From positions 4,683,001-4,747,000 of the forward strand of contig BSWB01000002.1 in NCBI GenBank assembly GCA_033239125.1: DNA of 64,000 nt. The letters are read 5' to 3'. Position 1 is the first letter of the stretch; each line of letters opens with the position of its first letter. Source of the stretch: Fagopyrum homotropicum. Its lineage: Eukaryota; Streptophyta; Magnoliopsida; Caryophyllales; Polygonaceae. The notes under the pieces are model-generated. The model was not told where the DNA came from and did not search any database. It was given only the letters and a program-made list of their open reading frames with translations. Of this stretch, positions 1 through 10,481 are shown one piece after another. The translations under genes were made by a program, and so were the position numbers.

Positions 1-265
1 ACTCCAAAGACAAATAATACAGTAAAGAGAAGCACTTCAAGTGCCAATGTCTTTAAAGGATATGTTTAGGGGTTGAAGGTTCAAACCCTAATATTTGTTA
101 CCCAGAAAGCTTTATGATCAGTAACAAGCACACAATACGTGCTGTTGAGTATATTTACAGCAACTCATCCACGATCATACAGTCCAATGTGAAAACATAA
201 TATACAAGTTATAAACCCTAATTTGATAACATAAACTGCTGTCCATCTCCACAATATCCAACCTG

Positions 266-2746
266 TTAATGCATATGATGCCATTCCCTTACAACATCAT
301 CACTCACCATTTCCTCAGTAAGCATTCCAAGCATTTGCTGTATATCTTCACAGCTCTCATGTTTCTTATCCTTTGACATGAAACAATTTACAGATCCTGC
401 AACCTCAATCCAGCTGCATCCAACATCCTTCCTCATTCCTTTCTGTTGCATTCCGTGTCTAACTCTATCGACGTCTTCCCAGCTTCCTTCGTCTGCATAT
501 ATGTTCGAAAGCAATACATGGTACCCACTCATTCCACTTTCATACTCCATTTCAAGTAAAATCTCACCAACAGTTTTTGCCAACTCGTATTGGCCGTGAA
601 TCTTGCAAGAAGACAACAGTGATCCCCAAGCTCGGATTGAGCTGCCCTCTTTGCCTAACTCTTCCGCAAACCGAAAAGCTTCACTTAATCTTCCAACTCT
701 GCCTAACATGTCCACTACACAACAATAATGCTCGGTTGAGGGCTTAATTCCGTATTCTGTCTCCATTGAATTGAAAATGTTGAGACCTTCATTGACTAAA
801 CCTGAATGACTGCAAGCAGATAAGGCAGCAACTAAGGTAATTGAATCTGGCTTTACATCAGCCTCTTTCATTGAATTGAATAAGGATAGCGCTACGTCTC
901 CCATCCCATGCTGGGCATACCCCAAAATCATATTAGTATAGGTTACGGAATTTTTAGCTTGTGTTCTAAAGAACACATTTTCTGCTGAAGCAATGGCGCC
1001 AGATTTGGAGTACATATCAACTAAAGCAGTGCCCACAAATACATTATGGTCAAAATAATGGCGAATTGAAAATCCGTGGAGTTGCTTACCCAAGGTAATG
1101 CTACCAATTTGACTGCAGGCTGGTAGAGCTGAAGCTATGGTGACAGCATTGGGTAATACACTGCTGTGAAACATTTGACACAAAACTGTGAAAGCCTCGT
1201 TGATGAGCCCGTTTTGAGTGTTACCAGAAAGCATGGCATTCCAAGTGGCTAGATCTTTATACTTGCTGTCAGTTCTCTCAAATAACTGTTGTGCCTTATT
1301 AATCAATCCACACTTGGAATACATATCTATAAGGTAACTTTCCATGCCCTCAAACTGGATACTTCGCCTAATAAGATAACCATGTGTTTGTTTGCCAACA
1401 TTGACGTTTCTAAGATTTGATGCCGCTGAGAGCAGAGCAGTGACTGTCACCGAGTCCACCATGAACAATTGTTTTTGCATCTCATGTACAAGCATTAGTC
1501 CTTCTTCGTCCAAACTATGCTGGACAAGAGCATTGATCATAGTATTCCATGAAACAACATCTCTTTCTGTCATATTATCAAATACCTTGAAAGATTCACC
1601 GATGAGATTGCACCTAGAATACATGACAACAACAGCATTTAACACAGTGATAGACACAGATAATGCGCTCTTTATGACTTGAGCGTGGAACTGCTGGCCG
1701 ATAGACAGCTCCTGTAACTGGGAGACAGCGGTAAGGGCAGTAACAAAACTCGGGACATCAGGAGTTGTACTCTCGGACTCCAAAGCTTCAATAAACAGAT
1801 CAAGTGCTTCATAATAGCAACAATTCTGAACATAACCATTAATCATAGTGTTCCAAACCTCCACATTCTTCTCCAAACAACTATCAAAAACCTTCCGAGC
1901 TAAATCCACACAACCCATCTGCGAATACATAGATATAGCAGAGCTGACTGCAAACATATCAGCAGAAAACTCACTACCAAACTTAACCAGCAATCCATAC
2001 AAAGCATTACCAACTTCATACCCATCAAGCCCGGGCACAGCAGGAAAAACATTAACAAAGCTAACTGGAGTCGGCTTAACCCCTGTCCACATCATCCTCC
2101 TAAACTGCATAAGAGCATCCCTGAATCTCTCTGTCTTCACATACCATGAAATCATAATATTCCAAGAGACAACATCCCTCTTCTTCATCACATTGAAGAC
2201 TGTACGAACCAAATCAATCGAACTCGAAGGAAAATTCCCCGAGAAGCAGGTGGAGTACATATTCAACAACGAATTAAACACAATCCTACTAGCAAAAATG
2301 TTGGATCGTAGCACATGGGCATGGACGGCCTTACCAGCGGACAATTGAAGTGTATCAGCGCAGGCCTTGAGAATGGAAGAGTAAGTGTAAGAGTCGCAAT
2401 TAATGGATGGAGTATACCTCATACGAGAGTAGAAAGACAGGGCTTCGCCTGACATCTTGTTGCAGATGAAACCGATTATAATTGTGTTCCATATGACAGT
2501 AGTTGGGCGGGGCAATGTATCGAACAGCTGGCGGGCAAGTTGAGGTTGGCCTTCTCTGCATAGATGGCTGAGTCGGGTGCGGATTGTTGGGGTTTTGGGG
2601 GTCGGCGGGGGTTCGTCTAGGTGGAGAGCAAGATGAATTGGTGGTGGTGTCGGAATTGGCTGGTGGTAGCGGTGGCGGGACACGCTGTTTAGTGGTGTGG
2701 GCAAAGCTGGGGTGGACATTGCAGCTGATGGCAGTGGCTTCACCAT
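266..2746 (-). CDS. AEF1: PLS-class pentatricopeptide repeat protein, E/E+ type, AEF1/MPR25-like organelle RNA-editing factor
   Basis: Single uninterrupted 826-codon frame, typical of intronless plant PPR genes. The N-terminus is rich in Pro, Ser, Thr and basic residues and poor in acidic ones for about 60 residues, fitting an organelle transit peptide. PLS-type repeats fill about residues 80-700, with many VVSWNTMI-like helices. From residue 705 (AWGSLLSSCKIHG) comes the E domain, then an E+ region. There is no C-terminal DYW deaminase, so such a protein would need a partner enzyme to deaminate its target C. Segments such as RQLFD, TVIWNTIIIGFICN, YTYSSILKACA and SFVNVFPAV match my recollection of Arabidopsis At3g22150 (about 820 aa). 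That protein (AEF1; MPR25 in rice) is reported to edit plastid atpF and mitochondrial nad5. Orthology is inferred from that similarity and the equal length. No frameshift or stop; the gene looks functional. Confidence 0.85.
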   Translation of the reverse strand: MVKPLPSAAMSTPALPTPLNSVSRHRYHQPIPTPPPIHLALHLDEPPPTPKTPTIRTRLSHLCREGQPQLARQLFDTLPRPTTVIWNTIIIGFICNKMSGEALSFYSRMRYTPSINCDSYTYSSILKACADTLQLSAGKAVHAHVLRSNIFASRIVFNSLLNMYSTCFSGNFPSSSIDLVRTVFNVMKKRDVVSWNIMISWYVKTERFRDALMQFRRMMWTGVKPTPVSFVNVFPAVPGLDGYEVGNALYGLLVKFGSEFSADMFAVSSAISMYSQMGCVDLARKVFDSCLEKNVEVWNTMINGYVQNCCYYEALDLFIEALESESTTPDVPSFVTALTAVSQLQELSIGQQFHAQVIKSALSVSITVLNAVVVMYSRCNLIGESFKVFDNMTERDVVSWNTMINALVQHSLDEEGLMLVHEMQKQLFMVDSVTVTALLSAASNLRNVNVGKQTHGYLIRRSIQFEGMESYLIDMYSKCGLINKAQQLFERTDSKYKDLATWNAMLSGNTQNGLINEAFTVLCQMFHSSVLPNAVTIASALPACSQIGSITLGKQLHGFSIRHYFDHNVFVGTALVDMYSKSGAIASAENVFFRTQAKNSVTYTNMILGYAQHGMGDVALSLFNSMKEADVKPDSITLVAALSACSHSGLVNEGLNIFNSMETEYGIKPSTEHYCCVVDMLGRVGRLSEAFRFAEELGKEGSSIRAWGSLLSSCKIHGQYELAKTVGEILLEMEYESGMSGYHVLLSNIYADEGSWEDVDRVRHGMQQKGMRKDVGCSWIEVAGSVNCFMSKDKKHESCEDIQQMLGMLTEEMVSDDVVREWHHMH

Positions 2747-2899
2747 CCGCTCGTTATCTTCTGCCGCTCATTTTCATTTTTCACCTTCTTCTTGCCAAAG
2801 ATTAGTGACAATAACTATCTAATCACTTATTTTGATATATATAATACAAATTTTATTTGAATTACAAATAATTTAGCATATCAAACATTAATTGGACAT

Positions 2900-3242
2900 T
2901 AGGGGTGTAATACGAGCCGAACGAGCCGAACATCGGCATTCTAAAGCTTGGCTCGTTTAGAAAGTGAACGAGCTCGAGCCGAGCTTTTGACGCGCCGAGC
3001 CCGAGTAGCTCGATTAAAATAATACGCCTATAGTGTTAATTTTAGTCGAGCGAGTCGAGTTTTATCCGAACGAGCCGAGCATTGACATGCTCAAGCTCGG
3101 CTCGTTTATAAACAAGTCGAGACTGAACCGAGCCTAAAGTTTATACGAGCTTTAAAATCTGTTCAAATTTAACTCGTTTAAAAAGTGAACGAGTTCAAGC
3201 TTTTGACGAACATAGCCCAGATTGTTTCACATTACAGCCCTA
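2900..3242. mobile_element. hAT-type MITE, GAGCCGA-rich family
   Basis: The ends form a terminal inverted repeat, TAGGGGTGTAAT and ATTACAGCCCTA, with one mismatch. Flanking octamers TTGGACAT (2892-2899) and TTTGACAT (3243-3250) differ at one base, as expected for an 8-bp hAT target duplication. The interior is non-coding and packed with GAGCCGA/CTCGGCTC motifs in both orientations. Degraded relatives lie near 4126-4245 and 13020-13320. Confidence 0.75.
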
Positions 3243-3417
3243 TTTGACATTCAAACTCAACATGATAGCATAGACACACAAAAAAAATTAAGACTTAATT
3301 GAAACCGGCCCATTTCTTTTTGGGCCAATCAAAGCCCACCAAACAAAAGGCCCAATTGAAGGGTCAAGAACTAAATCAAATTGAGATTAGATTTGATTTC
3401 ATTACCCCTAACATATA

Positions 3418-3657
3418 GGGCCCGTTTGGTTTTAACTCCGGAATCGGAAACGGAATGGAAACGAATCTAGTCAATACGTATACCCTTGTTTATTAAATTT
3501 TTTGGAATCATTCCTTGTGGTTTGTAGTAATTGGATGAGAGTTTGATTACTTTTGATACCCTATAGGATAACAAAATGTGAGGAAGCAAGTGCATTTTTC
3601 ATTAAACCATGGGGAATGATTCCATAAAATTTCATGAATATGGATATACATATGGAT
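3418..3657 (+). mobile_element. Truncated Tourist-like (PIF/Harbinger) MITE
   Basis: Begins GGGCCCGTTTGGTTTTAACT and is collinear with the complete copies at 27316-27607 and 52216-52506, including the central ACAAAATGTGA and GGAATGATTCCA blocks. It stops after ATATACATATGGA, so the right terminal repeat is missing and no TWA duplication can be checked. Confidence 0.7.
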
Positions 3658-4690
3658 ATACATAAAATTTCATTAACATATTTAGTGTAATATATAGTGT
3701 AATATAGAGATTTAAAAAAGTAAATTTGGTAAGTATATATATGATATATCTATGTATTAAAGGATAGTTATATGTTAGTTGGTAAGATGTCACTATATAT
3801 GTATATGTTTTTCTAAAAACAATTAAAATTACGTTAAAAAGGTAATAATAAATGATATGTGACAACGAAGAGATGAGAAAGTGACACGTAGTATTAAGAA
3901 TTTTAACTTTAATATAATATATTAGATTAAAAATAATATTATTTGGAAAGAAAAAAAATGAATTATCTACTAGTTTGTGTGTTTAAATGAAGGCAAAATA
4001 CCAATAAAATTTAAATCAATTTATATATATTATGATTGTGGTGTGTTTATTTCAAGAAAAAAGTTATTAAATATATGGACCCAAAATAAATAAATAAATA
4101 TTGGAGGACAATGAGACCGCAATATATGACTCGACATGCTCCTAAATTTTAATGAAGGTTTAAAACATATTCATATTTGACACATTTAAAAAAGTAAACG
4201 GGTTCGATCCAAACTCAAATAGCTCATATCATATCACAACCTTATTAAAAGATAGCGGGACGAGGTTAATGTCACATAGAGGAATAAGCCCACGTTGATG
4301 TAAAAACACAAGGGCAATACAAACTGTAGGTTAAAATGTATAAATAGCTACATCCGAACCAAGAGATGTGATTCCTATGTACAATCGAAACACTCGACAT
4401 AATCATAACTCGTCCGAAGTCCATTCTCCGGTGATCGGCCAATCCATTGCGTTAGGCAATTCCTAGCGGGATGCTCAACGGGTTTGAAATATGCAATATT
4501 ATGGATATATCTTATATTACCTCACAAATGCCTTGATATACATGTATTTATCTCCGAGATTATACGTCCATGTTGTGCCTCAACTGTACAATTAAGCACT
4601 GTATTCTACATGAGATGTACACATATCTCCGCATTGTATGTACACAACACACAAAATTTCCATGCATGCATGCCTCAAATAGCAATCAAA
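3658..4690. other. Intergenic, AT-rich, no gene seen
   Basis: Between the PPR gene and the 3' end of the DUF620 gene. No reading frame with recognisable protein. About 4126-4245 carries a degraded piece of the GAGCC-rich hAT family (ACTCGACATGCTC, GTAAACGGGTTCGATCC). A TATAAATAG-like motif near 4339 has no gene attached. Confidence 0.5.
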
Positions 4691-7070
4691 TTAATCAGCA
4701 AACACTAGAGGTTTGTCTTCCTTGCCTTGATCGTGTACGTACGTATCCTTAGTTTGATCTCGGTCAAGGGTCCCCTCGTCGTCAATTGCCATGATCTTCG
4801 CTAGGCTGATCTTAGGCGGAGGCCCACCAGCCGACAATCGGGTTTTCACCGGTAGACTGGGTGGTGGGCCGGTTTTCTTTACTATATTTTCGTTGATGTT
4901 ATTGTTGTTGTATGATTCATCCTCCCTCTTGATATCCGAAGGAGGGAGGAAGCAATCAAGAGACAAACCCTTGATATTAAAGTCGACTTCTTCAATAGAC
5001 CAAAACTCTTCCATTCTGGTCCTCGAGTGGTTATCAGGCTCATCGCCATAACGAAACAGTGAGACAGAAGTACGACCAGAGTGCGCGATGTTGACTCCTT
5101 CAATAGTCCGATAGTCAGAGATCGAAGACTCCATGGTAGTCTCCCAGAAGATGCTCTCGCTCTTCGAGGCCTTAATACGGAGAAGATGGGTGTCTTCGAG
5201 TTGCACAAGAAGACCCGTTCGCTGACTAAAGTAACCCCAAATAGTATGTCTAATGATCTCCACATTACTACTACTCCGAGCTTGCAACGTCGAAGATTCT
5301 GCCTCGAGCTTCAACACGAAGCAATCCTCATTGTTTACCGACTTCTCGCCTATACACACTGAGTTCGCAAACAAGCTCGCGGTTAACCTCGGATCCAAAC
5401 CCTGAAACCATGCAATAGTAACACAACAACATTTAGTAATCCACTCCAATACTCAAATATGATTGAACAATGTCTAACTAAGGAAATCATATTTTAATTT
5501 ACCTTGTAACACAATCAACATAATTGTATCATTATTAGGATTGATTGAGTTTGAAGTCAACTAAATTTGTAATTTGTGGTTGGAAAAGTAAGATACATAT
5601 TAGGGTTTCAAGAAAGTGATGTGAACAGAATTGAGTTGGTAGTTGTGATTCCATTGACATCAAAACTGATTTGTTAACAAATTTCAGTGATGATGACTTT
5701 AGGGTTTCATATCATCCAATCCAACTCATCCCAAATACTTTTTCTCACAAAAATTATATTCAAAACTCAACAACCACACAATATAAATTGACAAAAAAAA
5801 ACCTTTTCTTTTTTAAAGCAACACAAAAGTTGACCATTTACCTCATCAAAAACACAATATCAAACTATAATAAACTTTATTTTATTCATTATCATAGATG
5901 TTACGCCCCACGAATGTTTTGTACTCGAATGACACTTGACACATGTCTATAAATTACAGTTTTAAGACTGATAAACCCGACAAATCACGAGGAGATCAAA
6001 CTGCTATGAAATCAGGAAGGTTTATATTATTCCTATATTCAAAATTCTTCACTAAAAATTTTTTTAAAACAAAACTTAAAATTTTGTAATTGGGAAAAAA
6101 ATGTAACTAAAATATTTATAAATACTAAAAAATATTATCCGAAGATATTATGGATATCCCATCATAAAGAATCTCATTGGTGCGTTATCCTTTCCCGCGT
6201 TTTTGCCAACTCAGACTATTCATGACTACCAAAAAATCTTGAAAAAACAAAAAATATTAATTAAAAAAAAAAAATAATTACCTGAAGAGAACGGCGAAGA
6301 GGCCTCGGCGGCCCACGGGAGGCGTGGGAGTGGTGCCACGGCGTTTGCCGCCAGGCAACTTTACCATCACTGCCGGCACTAATCTTACAGCCGGAAACCA
6401 CCAACTCCAGACACCATAAATCCGGCCGCTTTTGCCATAACACAAAACCTCCGATTTCGCCGCCATGTTTCATTCCCTTCACCTTCACCACCTTATTTCC
6501 AACTCCGGCGACATTTCCGGCAGCTCCACTTTCACCTGATCCCGGCGCTGCTCCTTCGCCGGCACTAAACTCCGATGCAACCATCCTCACTTTCCCCATC
6601 GCATACATACTATCGATTGAGTTCAGCGCGTGTTCCCCACCCATCGCCGCTATGTACTGATGTACAATATACTTCGCCATTGATGCTTCCTATCAAAATC
6701 AAAAAATTAGCTACTTTACCAAAAACAGAGCATCAAAAAAATCTGAAAATTCGCTTACAATTGGATGATCTTTTAGAAGGTGAGAAGTGTTTGAAGATCC
6801 GGGAATTGGAAGAGGAATGAGAGGAGCTCCGATGACACTCAAAAGAAGCTGCAATTGCGAATTCCGATCAGAGAAAGGAAAAGGAGTCACTGGAGAAGGA
6901 TTACGACCAACACCGGCACCTCCACTACCAGGCTTCATCATCCACGACTTCATCATATTGATATTCGGCCATTTCGATTTTGTAGAAGGAAACATTTCTT
7001 CCGGAATCGGAACTTCGAGGACTGTCTCAAGTCCGTCTTCTCGATCGAGATTCGGGCAAAGAGTCCTCAT
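4691..7070 (-). CDS. DUF620 family protein, three exons
   Basis: Exons read on the minus strand: 6759-7070, 6282-6689 and 4691-5401, giving 476 aa. Introns are 6690-6758 (69 bp) and 5402-6281 (880 bp), both GT-AG and phase 0. The start MRTLCPNLDREDGLETVLE is the conserved DUF620 N-terminus; an in-frame ATG 15 bp upstream lies outside the conserved block and is not preferred. Conserved DUF620 segments follow in order: AKYIVHQYIAAMGGEHALNS, GKVRMVASEF, GGFVLWQKRPDLWCLELVV, PWHHSHASRGPPRPLRRSLQ, then GLDPRLTASLFANSVCIGEK, EIIRHTIWGYFSQRTGLLVQ, FWETTMESSISDYRTIEGVN and RMEEFWSIEEVDFNIKGLS. The family is plant-specific and of unknown biochemical role. Length is normal for the family (about 450-490) and I see no defect. 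The family call is firm; exon ends are inferred from splice consensus. Confidence 0.88.
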
Positions 7071-7760
7071 TGACCAATCAATCAATCAATTAATCAATTG
7101 GAGTGAATTCAATGAGGATTGGAATGAGATCGAGGAAATGAGAGGAGTTAATTGCTGAATATTAATGGAGGTAGAAGGTTAGTGGGGATTGAAAGTGACA
7201 GTTGAGTTGCAGAGCAATTAGACGCTTACTAATTCTTGACTTGTGATGAAAAGCGGCTGTTTCTGATAAATAAAAAAAGTTGGGGTAGTTTTTGTAAGTT
7301 TGAACGTGGGGAGGAGTTTTTTTGTATTTGTTATTTATAAGTCGTGCTGGCACGGCGAAGCTTTATCTACGGTAAGTGGGGTGATCGGGTGTGGAAGATT
7401 GCAGTGGAACTGGACACGTGCTGGGTTTTTATTGGTTGATGGGGATTGTTCGGCTGTGCTGCACTTTGGGTGCTTTGAATTTTGGTGATGCTGCTTGATT
7501 GACGGCAATTTTGGCCGGGCCGCACGCATGTTTGGATTGGGGTTGAGTTTTGGATGATTTTAATTAATATATTTTTTTTATATTGTTTAAGAGGAAATTG
7601 GTCATAAATTAATGGAAATTTAAATTAAATATTCTGATTTTTGGGGTGAGAAAATATCTTATTTTGAAAGTGTTAAATATATATACTAGTTTTTATGATG
7701 TATGTTAGCAATTTACTTTTTTTTTAAAAAAGCTAATTAGGTAATTAGACTTTTTTTTTT
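7071..7760. other. Upstream region of the DUF620 gene, probable promoter/5' UTR
   Basis: No convincing gene. Minus-strand frames here are short and unconserved. A TATTTATCA-like motif near 7263-7272 on the minus strand is a weak TATA candidate for the DUF620 gene. The first about 150 bp upstream of the ATG (GATTGATTGGTCA and polypurine tracts) look like 5' UTR. From about 7560 the sequence becomes very AT-rich. Confidence 0.35.
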
Positions 7761-7987
7761 ATTTTATTGTATATTAATTAGGCATTTTTCAGTTTTCTAT
7801 TTAATAAATATACCCATTATTTTTTTACCACTTTTATTTAATGGTAACGTAAAACTAACTAACCCTTCTATTAAAAAAGAAAGAATATTTGATGTTTGTA
7901 ATGTAAATTTTAATTTTAATTACTGAATTTATTTTTATTTTATTTTATTTTATTTTATTTTATGTCCCTTTTTATTTTCTGTTTTCA

Positions 7988-8400
7988 TACCGGACATTTT
8001 ACATACCGGACATTTTACATACCGCACATTTACATACCGGACATTTATATACCGGACATTTACATACCGGACATTTTACATACTGCACATTTACATACCG
8101 GACATTTACATACCGGACATTAACATACCGGATATTTACATACCGGACATTTTACATACCGGACATTTACATACCGGACATTTTACATACCGCACATTTG
8201 CATACCGGACATTTACATACCGGACATTAACATACCGGATATTTACATACCGGACATTTTACATACCGGACAATTTACTTACCGGACATTTTACATACCG
8301 GACATTTACATACCGGACATTTACATACCGGACATTTTATATACCGAACATTTACATACCGGACATTTACATACAGGACATTTTGCATACCGCAAGTTCA
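7988..8400 (+). repeat. Minisatellite, left arm, CATACCGGACATTTTA unit
   Basis: About two dozen tandem copies of a 14-16 bp unit, CATACCGGACATTTA with one or two T. Variants CCGCACATT and CCGGATATT recur in the same order, which suggests a higher-order repeat: the block ACATTAACATACCGGATAT appears around 8115 and 8225. The array degrades rightwards into CATACCGGAAGTT/CATACCGAAATTTT at 8400-8525. Confidence 0.9.
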
Positions 8401-8530
8401 TACCGAAATTTTTTATACCGGAAGTTAATACAAGAAGTTCATACTGAAATTTTTTATACAGGAAGTTCATACAGTAAGTTCATACCGGAAGTTCATGACG
8501 AAATTTTTCATACCGGAAGTTCATAAAAAA

Positions 8531-8800
8531 ATAAATTCCGGTATGATAACTTCCGATATGATATGATACTTTCGGTATGATATGATAACTTCCGGTATGT
8601 GAAGCTCTGGTATGTAAAATTCCGGTATGATAACTTCCGGTATGTGAACTTCCGGTATGTGAAGCTTCGGTATGTGAAATTCCGGTATGTGAAATTCCAG
8701 TATGTGAAGTTCCGGTATGTGAAATTCCGGTATTGGAAATTCCGGTAATGAAAAATCCTCGTATGTGAAAATTCCGGTATGTGAAAATTCCGGTATTGAA
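8531..8800 (-). repeat. Minisatellite, right arm, same motif inverted
   Basis: About 20 tandem copies of TTCCGGTATGTGAA, TTCCGGTATGATAAC and similar, i.e. the reverse complement of the CATACCGGAA-type unit of the left arm. On the minus strand it reads as a short-period IPEFHIPELH-like peptide repeat, which I regard as an accident of the DNA repeat. Confidence 0.9.
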
Positions 8801-9315
8801 AAATTCTTCATTTCAGAAAATAAAAAAAATAAAGAGAAAATAAATTAATAAAAGAAAATAAAAAAAAACAAACTCAGTTTTTAAAAATTAAAACTTACTC
8901 TTAAATAACAAATAACAAATAACAAACATTTTTTTTATATAGAAGGGTTAATTAGTTTTACCTACCATTAAATGAAAGTGGTAAAAAAATATGGAGTATA
9001 GTTTTTTTAACAATAATCAAAAAGAGCCTAGTAGGCCAAATTTTTTCAAAAAAAAATTGGGAATCTTAACACAAGTTATCAAGCAAATGAAAATACAATC
9101 GGAATTTATCCAAATTTTATTATATTTCTCATCACCTGCAAGGGTGTTTGTTATAATTATCAAAATTAATTTATATGTATGATTGGTGTATGATGTATTT
9201 GTTTTCTAGTAGTAAAAAATCTGATAAAAAAGTAAACCGTTTAATTTATTTGATAACTGAATATTTGAGATTTCCGTATCCTTTTAAATGATTTGGATCT
9301 TCCTTCGTTGTTTAC

Positions 9316-9460
9316 ACTGCCGGCTGTGAGGACGGAAGGTTGCGAGGACCAAAGGCTGCAGGACCGAAGGTTGAAGGCTGCGAGGACCGCCGGCTGTGGG
9401 GACTGAAGGTTGCAAGGACCAAAGGTTGAAGGCTACGAGGACCGACTAGCGAAGAGTTGA
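9316..9460 (+). repeat. Short degenerate tandem repeat, GGACCGAAGGTTG
   Basis: Imperfect repetition of GGACCGAAGGTTG/AGGCTGCGAGGACC at least eight times, markedly GC-richer than its surroundings. It is followed by about 120 bp of coding-like sequence (9500-9620) that I could not assign to a family. Confidence 0.55.
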
Positions 9461-10481
9461 AACCGTAAGGAAGCGGAGAATCACAGGCCGCCAGCGCGAG
9501 CACCATCTCCAAATCAACACACTCGTCGATCCTCCACTCCTCGACGGAGACCTCACTGTGCCACCACTTCTTGGTTGTTCCGATGCCACCATTGAAGAAG
9601 GCGACTACATGATTTGAGTATGATTTTTCTAAATTTTAGGTAATTTGCAATAAACAACGCAAATTTTATATTAAACTATTGACCCAAACTGTTAGAATTT
9701 GCAAATTTGTAATTAGATAATTACTAAAATGGCCCATATTTTTTAATTGTAGAAATGACCTAGAGTTTTGAAAGTTCACCAACCATACATTTATTAGTAT
9801 ATTAAATATTATTGATGGTCATTAATCTCGCACCCTTTGAGTTATGTATGTTTTTATGAGATTTTTGAGACATCGTGGAAAATTTATTAAAGAATATTAA
9901 AAGTTGATAAATAAATAAAAAATATTCTAACAATATATATGGAGCAACATTCTAATTTTGAAATCTGGATAAATAAAAACAGTGTAGAGGCTTTATCCCG
10001 AAATAATACTTTGAAATCAATAAATCCGTTTTCTAAACTAAAACAATAAGTTATATGATTTATTTTTATATCATCATAGAGATTTTTACTATACTGAATT
10101 TATGAAAAATATTATCAAAACTGGTCAAAATAAATAAATTACTTTATATACTTTATTAAGATGGGTAAGTTTATAAAATGCTTATATTCCTCCACAATGG
10201 ATGTTATGATTTAAAAGACCGAAAACAACATAATTGATCACTTTTCAAACTTTAATTGCAATACTTTTGCAACATCAAAAATCATGCACATTGCTTTTCT
10301 AATTTCCTTTAAAGAGTTCATATTATCTTTTTGAACTTTCTCCATTGTATTTCATAAATGTCAATAAACTTACCATAAAAAATCACACATAAACAAACCA
10401 CTGTCAATATGCTTTAATTAAGTTCACATTAGAAAAACCTACCATGATAAATTGACCATTCAATTTTGGCTGAATTGGCAT
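9461..10481. other. No gene recognised; possible small gene fragment at its start
   Basis: 9500-9615 is GC-richer and open in one plus frame (VDPPLLDGDLTVPPLL), but without start, splice context or family match. The rest is AT-rich unique-looking sequence with no repeat structure I can see. Confidence 0.3.

Larger units (their letters stand above)
7775..9046. mobile_element. Foldback (long inverted repeat) element with palindromic minisatellite
   Basis: The two sides are imperfect reverse complements over their whole length. The outer arms share TTTTTTACCACTTT, ATTTAATGGTA, GTAAAACTAA and TAACCCTTCTA (7823-7870) with their reverse complements at 8941-8990. Further in, GATGTTTGTAATG, TTTTAATTTT and polyT/TTTTA tracts pair with 8821-8937. 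The centre holds CATACCGG-based tandem repeats on the left and CCGGTATG on the right. No coding capacity. Exact ends are uncertain because the outermost bases are AT-rich and no clean TSD is visible. It could be a MULE-derived foldback. A second family member with one arm lies at 59505-59905. Confidence 0.7.

Noticed and set aside
1848..2348. 166-codon plus-strand frame opposite the PPR gene
   Set aside because: Antisense shadow of the PPR coding sequence; the minus-strand product is a full, recognisable protein.
8521..8811. Minus-strand 96-codon frame with IPEFHIPELH repeats
   Set aside because: It is simply the minisatellite read in a frame where its length is a multiple of three; no start context or non-repeat domain.
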